From Oleiphilus messinensis (GTDB lineage: Bacteria > Pseudomonadota > Gammaproteobacteria > Pseudomonadales > Oleiphilaceae), in assembly GCF_002162375.1 (NCBI RefSeq), contig NZ_CP021425.1, forward strand, positions 124,001 through 188,000: a stretch of 64,000 nt of DNA. The letters are read 5' to 3'. The position numbers were made by a program, and so were the translations under genes. Below are positions 17,875 to 25,255 of this stretch, in pieces (within the stretch, counting starts at the first letter, position 1; the number at the start of each line of letters is the position of its first letter). The notes under the pieces were generated by a model, which worked only from the letters and a program-made list of their open reading frames with translations, did not search any database and was not told where the DNA came from.

Positions 17875-20800
17875 TTGCGATTTAATTCTCCAGAATTTGG
17901 TCCTGATTCAACGTTGTTTCCGGATCCACCGGACTATGAAGAACTCAAAAAAATAAGAATCTGGCGCATCCTGGTCCTGCTTGTTGTTGTAGCCATTTTA
18001 TCGATGTTGATACTGGGCGCGTACGAATTTCGTACTTCAGCTATCCAGGCGACGGAAGCTGAACGTCTGGCTGCCCGCCTGACCTATGAACTCCAGCCGG
18101 GTAAATCGACCCAGATCCAATACCCTGAACAAGGACCTTTTGATCGTCGGCTCGGTTATAGCCGACTTCCCGAGTTTCTCGCGCGTTTGCAGCCTGAGTG
18201 GTCGACGAGCCGACAGGTGTCCATGAGTGACGCCCTCATTGAATACATCAATCTGGGTTTTTACCCGCCCTACAAGGAGAAAGATCAGGTCGGTTTGACG
18301 GTTTTAGACTGTCGCGGCGAAGCGTTTTACCAATTTAATTATCCCGGTGAGCACTATGCCGATTTTGCACAGGTTCCGCCTTTAGTGTGGAAAGCGCTGC
18401 TTTTCATTGAGGATCGCAATCTCTTCTCGAACGAATATCCAACGGAAAATCCTGCCATCAATTGGCTTCGTCTGAGCAAAGCTGCTTTTTATCGAGTGGT
18501 TTCTCTGCTCGGTATTTCTGTACCCAGTATGGGGGGCAGTACTTTAGCGACGCAAATCGAGAAATACCGCCATTCGTCGGATGGTTTGACGTCTTCCGTG
18601 ACCGAAAAACTGCAACAGTTGGTTTCCGCAACAGTGCGAATTTATCAACAAGGTGGTGATACCTCGGAAGAGCGCCGACGTTTGGTATTATCGTATCTGA
18701 ATACGGTGCCATTGGCTGCAGCACCCCGTCATGGTGAAGTGCACGGGGTGCTGGATGGCTTACGGGTCTGGTTTGCAGCTGATCCCGGTCAGGTGAACCG
18801 TTTATTGCGAAGTCACCCGTCCAGTCCAGCACAGCTGGCGGAACAGGGCCTGGCACTCAAACAGGTTTTAGCATTGATGATTGCCCACCGAAGACCTTCA
18901 TGGTACCTGCTGAATGGCCGTGACGAGCTGGAAGATCTGGTGGCCAGTTATGTTCGTTTAATGTTCAAAGCCGGTGAGGTAAGTCGTGAACTAAAGGATG
19001 CTGCATTACAGCAGAAAATACAGTTTCGTGATTTCAATCGCACACCGATTCAGGTCACTGCGGATATCAGCAAAGCTCAAACCCTGATTCGGAATAAAGT
19101 GGCTTCTGCGCTTGATGTCTCCTTGTATGATCTGGATCGGCTCGATCTTTCCGTTGCATCAGCGTTGCACGCAGGGCTTCAGTATCAGGTTACTGATTAC
19201 TTGAAAGGGTTAAATCAAAAGGAAAATGCACAAGAGGCGGGTCTTTTCGGACACCGTTTGTTGAAACCCGGTCAGGCTCAGGATCTTCAGTATAGTTTTA
19301 CCCTGTTTGAGCGCACGGCAGCAGGAAATCGGGTTCGGGTCCAGACAGACAATACGGATCAGCCATTTGATATCAATGAAGGGAGCAAACTGGAGCTGGG
19401 TTCAACCGCAAAACTGCGGGTATTGGCGACGTACCTGGAGATTGTGGCGGAACTTCATACGCGCATAACTGAGCAGGATAAACCATTGATTCTGAATCAG
19501 GACTCGGATCCATTGACACGATGGGCTGTTGCATACCTGGCCCAGGCAGAGCACCGGGATCTTGAGAATATGCTTTCTGCTGCGATGACCCGAAGCTATT
19601 CAGCCAATCCACGGCAGCACTTTTTCACCGGGGGTGGAGAACATATCTTCAGTAATTTCCTGGCCCGGGACAACAGTCGAAGTCCCACGGTAATCGAATC
19701 TCTGCGAGAATCCATCAACCTGCCTTTCGTAAGAATGTTGCAGGACATTATCAAGTACATTATCAATGAGAATCTGGATAAAAATGCCCAGCTTTTAGGG
19801 GATGATAAAGACCCTCGGCGGCTTGAATACCTGGAGCGGTTTGCTGATCGGGAAGGCAGTGTTTTCCTGAGGCGATTCTGGCACAAATACAACCGGGGCC
19901 AGAAACAACCCGAGCAAATGGAGACTTTGCTGTCCAGTTTCAGGCAAACAGAAAATACACTCGCTGCGGTTCACCGCACCGTTTTACCCGATGCTCGACT
20001 GGATGTTTTCGCGGAATTCATGCATGAACAATTGGGGCATCGCCGATTGAGCAACCGGAAACTGGCGGAACTGTATTTGAATTACGCGCCGGGAGCCTAT
20101 TCATTGCAGGATTTGGGCTATATCACCAGTGTACATCCTCTTGAGCTTTGGCTGGTACGGTATTTATTCCAACACCCGGAAAGCGATTATCAAGCGGCCA
20201 AGCTGGCCAGTCACCAGCAAAGGCTCGATGTCTACGAATGGCTCTATCGCTCCAGAGCAAAAAATGCCCGAGACTCTCGTATCCGGATCATCCTCGAAAT
20301 TGAAGCCTTCTCGGATTTACACGAGCGCTGGAAGCGGCTGGGTTACCCCTTCAACCATCTGGTGCCTTCACTGGGCACCGCGCTGGGCAGTTCCGGTGAT
20401 CGTCCAGCGGCATTGGCAGAGCTCATGGGGATCATCATCAACAATGGCAAGCGTATGCCGACGCTTCGGGTTGGTGACCTTCAGTTTGCACCACAAACAC
20501 CCTATGAGGTCAGATTAACCCGGCATCTCAGCGCCGGAGAGCAAGTGATGAGGCCGGAAGTGGCATCGGCATTACGGCATGCATTGTCGGAAGTGGTTGC
20601 GGATGGTACGGCGCGTAGAATTCATGGTGCGATAAGTGGTGATCAGGATGATCGAATCGTGATTGGCGGTAAAACCGGTACAGGGGATAACCGTTTAGTG
20701 ACCACCAATCGATTTGGTGAGCGTATTAAATCAAAGGCTTTGAACCGTACTGCCACCTTTGTTTTCTACATCGGTGAAAACTATTTTGGCACATTAACCG

Positions 20801-20943
20801 CCTACGTAATCGGTGGGGATTCCGGGCAGTTCAAATTCACCTCCAGTTTGCCAGTGCAAGTGCTGAAGAGTATGGCGCCCTTGCTTGAGCCCACTATTCA
20901 GGGCCGTGAAGCAGGTGAAACTAATAGCACTGAGTGTCATTAG
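17875..20943 (+). CDS. Class A penicillin-binding protein, large variant
   Basis: About 1022 aa from a TTG at 17875, which follows AAGGTAGGTAG; an ATG at 17731 would add 48 residues of unlikely composition. One transmembrane helix lies at about 28-46. The GT51 glycosyltransferase has IEDRNLF (E179), GGSTLATQIEKY (about 220) and the YLNTVPLA motif. The transpeptidase part has S510-T-A-K, SIN in RESINLPFVRML and KTGTG at about 933. It therefore should polymerise and cross-link peptidoglycan in the periplasm. It is longer than PBP1a/1b, with extra sequence in the transpeptidase region, including a stretch about 640-860 with an unusual YLNYAPGAYSLQDLG repeat of a GT-like phrase. It has no operon partner. 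Confidence 0.85.
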   Translation: MRFNSPEFGPDSTLFPDPPDYEELKKIRIWRILVLLVVVAILSMLILGAYEFRTSAIQATEAERLAARLTYELQPGKSTQIQYPEQGPFDRRLGYSRLPEFLARLQPEWSTSRQVSMSDALIEYINLGFYPPYKEKDQVGLTVLDCRGEAFYQFNYPGEHYADFAQVPPLVWKALLFIEDRNLFSNEYPTENPAINWLRLSKAAFYRVVSLLGISVPSMGGSTLATQIEKYRHSSDGLTSSVTEKLQQLVSATVRIYQQGGDTSEERRRLVLSYLNTVPLAAAPRHGEVHGVLDGLRVWFAADPGQVNRLLRSHPSSPAQLAEQGLALKQVLALMIAHRRPSWYLLNGRDELEDLVASYVRLMFKAGEVSRELKDAALQQKIQFRDFNRTPIQVTADISKAQTLIRNKVASALDVSLYDLDRLDLSVASALHAGLQYQVTDYLKGLNQKENAQEAGLFGHRLLKPGQAQDLQYSFTLFERTAAGNRVRVQTDNTDQPFDINEGSKLELGSTAKLRVLATYLEIVAELHTRITEQDKPLILNQDSDPLTRWAVAYLAQAEHRDLENMLSAAMTRSYSANPRQHFFTGGGEHIFSNFLARDNSRSPTVIESLRESINLPFVRMLQDIIKYIINENLDKNAQLLGDDKDPRRLEYLERFADREGSVFLRRFWHKYNRGQKQPEQMETLLSSFRQTENTLAAVHRTVLPDARLDVFAEFMHEQLGHRRLSNRKLAELYLNYAPGAYSLQDLGYITSVHPLELWLVRYLFQHPESDYQAAKLASHQQRLDVYEWLYRSRAKNARDSRIRIILEIEAFSDLHERWKRLGYPFNHLVPSLGTALGSSGDRPAALAELMGIIINNGKRMPTLRVGDLQFAPQTPYEVRLTRHLSAGEQVMRPEVASALRHALSEVVADGTARRIHGAISGDQDDRIVIGGKTGTGDNRLVTTNRFGERIKSKALNRTATFVFYIGENYFGTLTAYVIGGDSGQFKFTSSLPVQVLKSMAPLLEPTIQGREAGETNSTECH

Positions 20944-20944
20944 G

Positions 20945-20967
20945 TTGCTTCGTTCTGTGCGAAGCAA
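20945..20967 (+). terminator. Hairpin after the PBP gene
   Basis: An 8-bp stem TTGCTTCG / CGAAGCAA with a 7-nt loop lies immediately after the PBP stop, without a T run. It is a possible terminator between convergent genes. Confidence 0.35.
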
Positions 20968-21030
20968 GCCCGTAGCGTAAACCAATTGGATGAAAGATTT
21001 TGAAGACTGCGCAAGAGCCAGAAACAAGCG

Positions 21031-21945
21031 CTACTTCCCCTGCTGAAGCATGTAGTCATCCACCAGATGTTTGATTGCGTTCAACGTTTGATCCGCCGCA
21101 TTCCGGCGGGGTACCACCGCGGACAAATTTCCGTAGTGATGCTCAAGGCATTCCAAAAGCAAATTTCGAATTTTGTCCACATCGGGTGTCGGCGGAAGTG
21201 ATGATTGTTCATACCGGCGTTCAAGGGTCTTCTCTTTGGCATTGAAGTACTCTTTCACTTCGTTCAGCGTCCACTCGCCCCGGCGAATGGCCTTGAGTTG
21301 TTCCTTGTGCCGAGTCAAATCCAGATCCTGCTCGGTCAGCAACTGTTCAACTTCATTCAACAGTCGCACGACATGGTAGGCGAATTTCACATCGTAACCG
21401 TATGCTTCGATTATGGCTTTGCGTTTTCCTTCAGGTACCTTGGTGTCCATCTTGTGCACCTGCGAATAGGCGTAACCCTTGAATTTTGCCCAGCACCCTT
21501 TGTGTAAAAACAGTTGCCGCTTTTCTCGAATGCGATTCGCTACCGGGGTACTGTGCAATATGCAATGCTGAGGGACAAACAAACTGTCGATAATGTTGGG
21601 ATTGTTGTCCATCAGTAGTTTGAAATATTTGGTGATGGAGTAAATGGTAATGTCATACTCACGACCTTTTCCACCCAATGCGGAAGGGTCTTGAATATGG
21701 TGACGCTGAAACTGCTCAAATGTTGGCTCACAGCGATCAAACCCCGGAATCTCGCCGCGCAAGTGAGGAAATACATCTTCTTTTGGTGGAATAGCGAAGC
21801 CGTATACGTCCATATCGGACTGGTCCGTCGATACCCCATAGGCGATCGAGCCCATGACGACTTCATATTGGACACAGGATGCAAGAAATCGCGGGGCACC
21901 GGGTAGTAGCCCACGTTGTACAAGGTGGTCGAAAGTACTGGCCAT
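21031..21945 (-). CDS. Predicted nucleotidyltransferase (YcgL/COG3541 type)
   Basis: 304 aa. The pol-beta nucleotidyltransferase core is GSIAYGVSTDQSDMDVYGF near residue 32, with the GS and DxD motif. Helical segments follow, with IDSLFVP and KFKGYAYSQVHKM (about 165). This fits the large stand-alone nucleotidyltransferases of COG3541, whose targets are unknown. The gene follows a TlpA-like gene on the same strand after only 8 bp, so they probably form an operon. Confidence 0.8.
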   Translation of the reverse strand: MASTFDHLVQRGLLPGAPRFLASCVQYEVVMGSIAYGVSTDQSDMDVYGFAIPPKEDVFPHLRGEIPGFDRCEPTFEQFQRHHIQDPSALGGKGREYDITIYSITKYFKLLMDNNPNIIDSLFVPQHCILHSTPVANRIREKRQLFLHKGCWAKFKGYAYSQVHKMDTKVPEGKRKAIIEAYGYDVKFAYHVVRLLNEVEQLLTEQDLDLTRHKEQLKAIRRGEWTLNEVKEYFNAKEKTLERRYEQSSLPPTPDVDKIRNLLLECLEHHYGNLSAVVPRRNAADQTLNAIKHLVDDYMLQQGK

Positions 21946-21953
21946 AGGTTTTT

Positions 21954-22508
21954 TTAGTTTTGGATAGGTGGTGTTTGGACGTTGAGTAGACGCTTGATTT
22001 CAGTTTCAAGCAGTTCAAGGTAGGCAGGGCTATATCCTTGATGTGCGATGATAATTTGTCCATCGGGATCAATCAGAAAGGAGGTCGGCATGCCCACCAG
22101 ATTGTAGTCACGGGATGATTTTCCGGTACTTTCCCTCAGTACTTTGAAATCAACGGGTTGTTTCGTCAGAAAGGTATTGGCTTCTGCTTCGGTAACGTCC
22201 ACGTTAATGGCAAGAATTTCGAATTGATCGGGACCCAGCTCGCGTTGAAGCCGGTTGCGGAGTGCATTGTAGCCTGGAAACGATGCTCGACAGGGACCGC
22301 ACCATGAAGCCCAAAAATCAACCAGCACGACCTGCCCGCGATAATCGCTGAGTTTGATCTGTTTTTCGCTATTTAGTTCCGGTAGCGAAAATTCGGGGGC
22401 CTGATCGGGTGTTTTCGCCTGGACCGGAAAAGTTGAGAGCAATAACATTGCCCAGAGGATGATGTCGCAGGCGCGCCAGTTGATCGTGTCTTGTTGTTGG
22501 CTCAGCAT
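21954..22508 (-). CDS. TlpA/ResA-like periplasmic thioredoxin
   Basis: 184 aa. The N-terminal hydrophobic segment ending in FPVQAK looks like a signal peptide or anchor. The redox core is VLVDFWASWCGPCRASFP (WCGPC at about 73-77) and the cis-Pro loop is VGMPTSFLIDPDGQI. AhpC/TSA-type thioredoxins of this kind reduce disulfides in the periplasm, for example during cytochrome c maturation, but no such genes are nearby. The partner is the downstream nucleotidyltransferase gene. An SD-like AAGGAT lies upstream of the ATG. Confidence 0.85.
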   Translation of the reverse strand: MLSQQQDTINWRACDIILWAMLLLSTFPVQAKTPDQAPEFSLPELNSEKQIKLSDYRGQVVLVDFWASWCGPCRASFPGYNALRNRLQRELGPDQFEILAINVDVTEAEANTFLTKQPVDFKVLRESTGKSSRDYNLVGMPTSFLIDPDGQIIIAHQGYSPAYLELLETEIKRLLNVQTPPIQN

Positions 22509-22694
22509 CCAGAGATCCTTCTAAAACAGATGAACTGACCGGTTATGGCGGTCAGGTTCTACTTTTCACACGATTGTATCGTTTAGAACAAGTGAACGGG
22601 GATTGGTTCACAACAAAAATTAAAGTTTAAGGTTATTGTGTGCGACAATTCCCGGCGGCTGTTCCGGGTATACAATAAAAAAGGTTGGGAGACA

Positions 22695-23348
22695 ATGAAA
22701 GATAAATATTGGTTAATGGGGCCGGTTTATGACGCACTGAGTTTTGTGTTTGCCGGAAACGCGATTTATCGCTGCAAGTGCTCGATGTTAACACCGGAGT
22801 ATTTGAAAGAAGGCGATAAAATTCTGTTCGCCGGTGTTGGCCACGGCAAGGAAGCCATTTATGCCGCTGAGCATGGTGCCGAGGTCACGGTGGTAGATTT
22901 ATCGGAAGCCATGTTGGACAAATTCCGGGAAGCGATAGCCAAAACCGGTAAAGAGTTGAATATTCGCATTGTCCACAGCGATATCATGACGTTTGATGAA
23001 CGTGGTAAGTACGATATGGTGGTGGCCAATTTCTTTTTAAATGTGTTTGATGAGACATTTATGGCCAAAGTTCTGGCTCATCTGATCACCCAGGGCAAAG
23101 CGGATGCCTATGTCGTGGTTGGCGATTTTGCTCTGCCGGAAGGCAGCGTGATGGCCCGGGCGGTGAAGCGCGTTTATTGGTATAGCGCCATTGCCTTGTT
23201 TTGGGCGACAACGGGGGCTGCAATGCATCCCGTTTATGATTATTTCCGGCATATGAAACAGCAGGGGCTGGATATACTGGACAAGAAACATACTCAGGTT
23301 TTGGGTTTTAACGCTTATACCGCGCTAATCGGTCGAAAAAGCGCCTGA
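22695..23348 (+). CDS. Class I SAM-dependent methyltransferase
   Basis: 217 aa from ATG 22695, preceded by GGGAG; a longer frame from 22638 has no site. The N-terminal KDKYWLMGPVYDALSFVFAG resembles quinone or phospholipid methyltransferases. The SAM motif I is ILFAGVGHGKEAIYAAEHGA, motif II VTVVDLSEAML and motif post-II YDMVVANFFLNVF. The C-terminal region is hydrophobic and suggests membrane association. The substrate is unknown. It is divergent from the TlpA gene and convergent with DUF2164. Confidence 0.85.
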   Translation: MKDKYWLMGPVYDALSFVFAGNAIYRCKCSMLTPEYLKEGDKILFAGVGHGKEAIYAAEHGAEVTVVDLSEAMLDKFREAIAKTGKELNIRIVHSDIMTFDERGKYDMVVANFFLNVFDETFMAKVLAHLITQGKADAYVVVGDFALPEGSVMARAVKRVYWYSAIALFWATTGAAMHPVYDYFRHMKQQGLDILDKKHTQVLGFNAYTALIGRKSA

Positions 23349-23361
23349 TGTTCCGCCTGGG

Positions 23362-23391
23362 ACTGGAAAAGCTTAAACAGGCTTTTCCAGT
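23362..23391. terminator. Hairpin at the convergent 3' ends of the methyltransferase and DUF2164 genes
   Basis: An 11-bp perfect stem ACTGGAAAAGC / GCTTTTCCAGT encloses an 8-nt loop. It overlaps the last codons and the TAA of the DUF2164 gene. The A and T tracts sit inside the stem, so it can serve both strands weakly. Confidence 0.5.
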
Positions 23392-23615
23392 TCGTAGATT
23401 GCCTCACCAATTGATTCCAAGCGCTCCGAGAGCACGGCCTGGGCGTCACCGAGTCCCCGGTTGTAATAATAAGGCCCGATTTCTTCCGTGAAAAAATCCA
23501 ACAGGAATTCTGCGTCGAATTGACCGACCTCAAGATTGAGTTCTTCGCTCAGATACATTTGGATTTTGGGCACAATTGCGGCTTTCTCCGCCTTGTTAAA
23601 TTTGATTTCCGCCAC
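23373..23615 (-). CDS. DUF2164 family protein
   Basis: 80 aa: IKFNKAEKAAIVPKIQMYLS, then FLLDFFTEEIGPYYYNRGL and DAQAVLSERLESIGEAIYEL. This is the compact all-helical pattern and length of DUF2164, a small widespread family of unknown function. AAGGAG precedes the ATG. It is monocistronic. Confidence 0.85.
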   Translation of the reverse strand: MAEIKFNKAEKAAIVPKIQMYLSEELNLEVGQFDAEFLLDFFTEEIGPYYYNRGLGDAQAVLSERLESIGEAIYELEKPV

Positions 23616-23697
23616 TTTTTTCTCCTTTTAATGGGGTTGAATTCAGGTTCCTTGTGTTTGAGTACTAGGGTCTGTTGACGTTTCATATTTAGCCTCT

Positions 23698-23796
23698 GCC
23701 AGCGCTATTTTTTTGTCCAGTCAGGCGCTGCGAGTGTCGTGTAGTTATTCTACATCAACGAGCAGCAACGCATCGGGGCGAAAAAATAGCGCTGGC
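23698..23796. repeat. Inner hairpin 1 of the MITE
   Basis: GCCAGCGCTATTTTTT at 23698-23713 pairs with AAAAAATAGCGCTGGC at 23781-23796. A nested short stem GTGTAG / CTACAT lies near the centre. Confidence 0.7.
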
Positions 23797-23804
23797 CCGA
23801 AGGG

Positions 23805-23901
23805 TTGAGCCTGAAATTCGCTCACTCCGCGTCACTCGTCGTTCATTTGGAATAACCAAACCACTCTCCTTATTCCTTGATTGAGCGAATTTCAGGCTCA
23901 A
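23805..23901. repeat. Inner hairpin 2 of the MITE
   Basis: TTGAGCCTGAAATTCGCTCA at 23805-23824 is perfectly complementary to 23882-23901. The loop contains GGAATAACC and TTATTCC, which could pair further. Confidence 0.75.
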
Positions 23902-23999
23902 CAGAGGTTAAATATGAAACGTCAACAGATGTATGGACTCCCTCCCAGCAATGGGATTAAGGTTATAAGCGCCTAAACCAAAACCCAGGAGCCCATACA

Positions 24000-25040
24000 A
24001 TGAAGAAGCTTAACGTGATTGCCATAGATTTAGCAAAAAATGTTTTTCAGGTTTGTAAAACCGATTATTTAGGTACGGTGTTTTTTAACAAAACAATGAG
24101 CCGCAATGCGTTAAAAGAGCTTTTAGTGAAAGAAAAAGTGTCGGTTGTAGCCATGGAGTCTTGTTCTGGTGCTCATTACTTTGCGCGGCATGCTAAAGAA
24201 AACGGACATACAGTGAAATCTATTTCAGCCCGCAGTGTGAAGGCCTTTCGCCAAGGGCAGAAAACCGATGCCAATGATGCACTGGCAATCGCAGTGGCAG
24301 CAAGGCAGCCTCACATAAAGTTAAGCCGTGTAGTTACATTAGAAGAGCAATGTCTCCAAAGCATGGAATGCATGAGAGACTTGTTGGTCAAACAAAAGGT
24401 TAGTCTGAGCAACCAGCTCCGCAGCATTCTGCTTGACCTTGGTTATGCTATCCCTCAAGGAGATAGTCAGTTAAAGCAGTCAATACCCGGAATCCTGGAA
24501 GATGCAGAAAATGATTTATCAATACCATTTCGTTCTGTTTTATCCTGTTTGTGGCAGCGTTTCTTGAAAACGATTGAAGAGATTGCGGACGTGGAAAAAA
24601 CCCTGTTTCGTGAAGTTAGGCAAGACGAGACTTGTCAACGCTTACAAGCCTTGGAAGGTGTGGGGCCGGTAGGAGCTATCGCTTTGAGGATAGTTTTGAG
24701 TAATCCGGAGCATTTTAAAAATGGACGAGAGGCATCAGCTTGTGTTGGCGTCACGCCTGTTCAGCATAGTAGCGGCGGCAAAGAAAAGATTGGGTCGATA
24801 TCGAGATTATCTGGGCATAACAAATTACGTAGTCACTTATTTAAAGGGGCACTGGCGGTGATAAGAAGTCTTGAGAAACGTCCCTGTAGAACACCAAAAG
24901 AGGTATGGCTAAAAGACTTGGTCGCGAGACGAGGTAAAAAAGTTGCAGCGATTGCTTTGGCGAACAAAAACGTACGGACAGCTTATGCGTTAATAAAGCA
25001 AAACAAAGAGTATAAGCCGCAATTATTAATAGCGGCATAA
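24000..25040 (+). CDS. IS110-family DEDD recombinase/transposase
   Basis: 346 aa. The N-terminal DEDD RuvC-like domain starts with NVIAIDLAKNVFQVCKTDYL (first D), then VVAMESCSGA (E) and KTDANDALAIA (the two D). The C-terminal Transposase_20 domain has LQALEGVGPVGAIAL and PVQHSSGGKEKIGSISRLSG with the catalytic serine region. AGGAG lies 8 bp before the ATG. Length and motifs indicate an intact enzyme. IS110/IS1111 recombinases use a bridge or seek RNA from the element to choose target and donor. Confidence 0.93.
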   Translation: MKKLNVIAIDLAKNVFQVCKTDYLGTVFFNKTMSRNALKELLVKEKVSVVAMESCSGAHYFARHAKENGHTVKSISARSVKAFRQGQKTDANDALAIAVAARQPHIKLSRVVTLEEQCLQSMECMRDLLVKQKVSLSNQLRSILLDLGYAIPQGDSQLKQSIPGILEDAENDLSIPFRSVLSCLWQRFLKTIEEIADVEKTLFREVRQDETCQRLQALEGVGPVGAIALRIVLSNPEHFKNGREASACVGVTPVQHSSGGKEKIGSISRLSGHNKLRSHLFKGALAVIRSLEKRPCRTPKEVWLKDLVARRGKKVAAIALANKNVRTAYALIKQNKEYKPQLLIAA

Positions 25041-25250
25041 GTCTTGTCAAAGAGAGCGAAAATATAAACAGGTAAGACCGACCTTCCAGAGACTGATAGG
25101 GTCTGAAGTGTTCAACACTGCGCAACAGAATAGTCAGGAAGGTGCGAAAACATCAGTGGCCAGAGGTAGCTCCTCAATTAGAGCCCGTATATAAGAGCGC
25201 ATCCTGCATGTTTATAGAGTTCTCATTGACAATAAACGGGAGTCCATATA
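25041..25250 (+). ncRNA. Candidate bridge (seek) RNA of the IS110/IS1111 element
   Basis: The 3' noncoding part of the IS contains a clear target-type loop at 25081-25143. The outer stem is ACCTTCC (25081-25087) with GGAAGGT (25137-25143). An inner stem GACT / AGTC (25091-25094 / 25132-25135) follows, and the apex is the hairpin AGTGT-TCA-ACACT (25107-25119). The internal loop exposes TAGGGTCTG on the 5' side (25097-25105) and CAACAGA on the 3' side (25123-25129). Both match the target around the insertion, one on each strand. A further segment ATATAAGA (25189-25196) repeats the right junction at 25246-25253 and may belong to a donor loop. The exact RNA ends are unknown. Confidence 0.7.
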
Positions 25251-25255
25251 AGACC

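Larger units (their letters stand above)
23930..25250 (+). mobile_element. IS110-family element, IS1111-type organisation
   Basis: Imperfect inverted repeats TGTATGGACTCCC (23930-23942) and GGGAGTCCATATA (25238-25250), 12 of 13 matching, lie at the two ends. Short IRs and a longer 3' noncoding stretch (25041-25250) are features of the IS1111 subgroup. The insertion sits in the MITE tip sequence CAACAGACCCTAG; the bases AGA occur on both sides, as expected from a short shared core rather than a true duplication. Confidence 0.8.

Noticed and set aside
23698-23901. The two large hairpins considered as an IS110 left-end bridge RNA
   Set aside because: They belong to the MITE, since they lie between its two terminal arms and outside the IS inverted repeats at 23930 and 25250. 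The guide match is in the 3' noncoding end instead.
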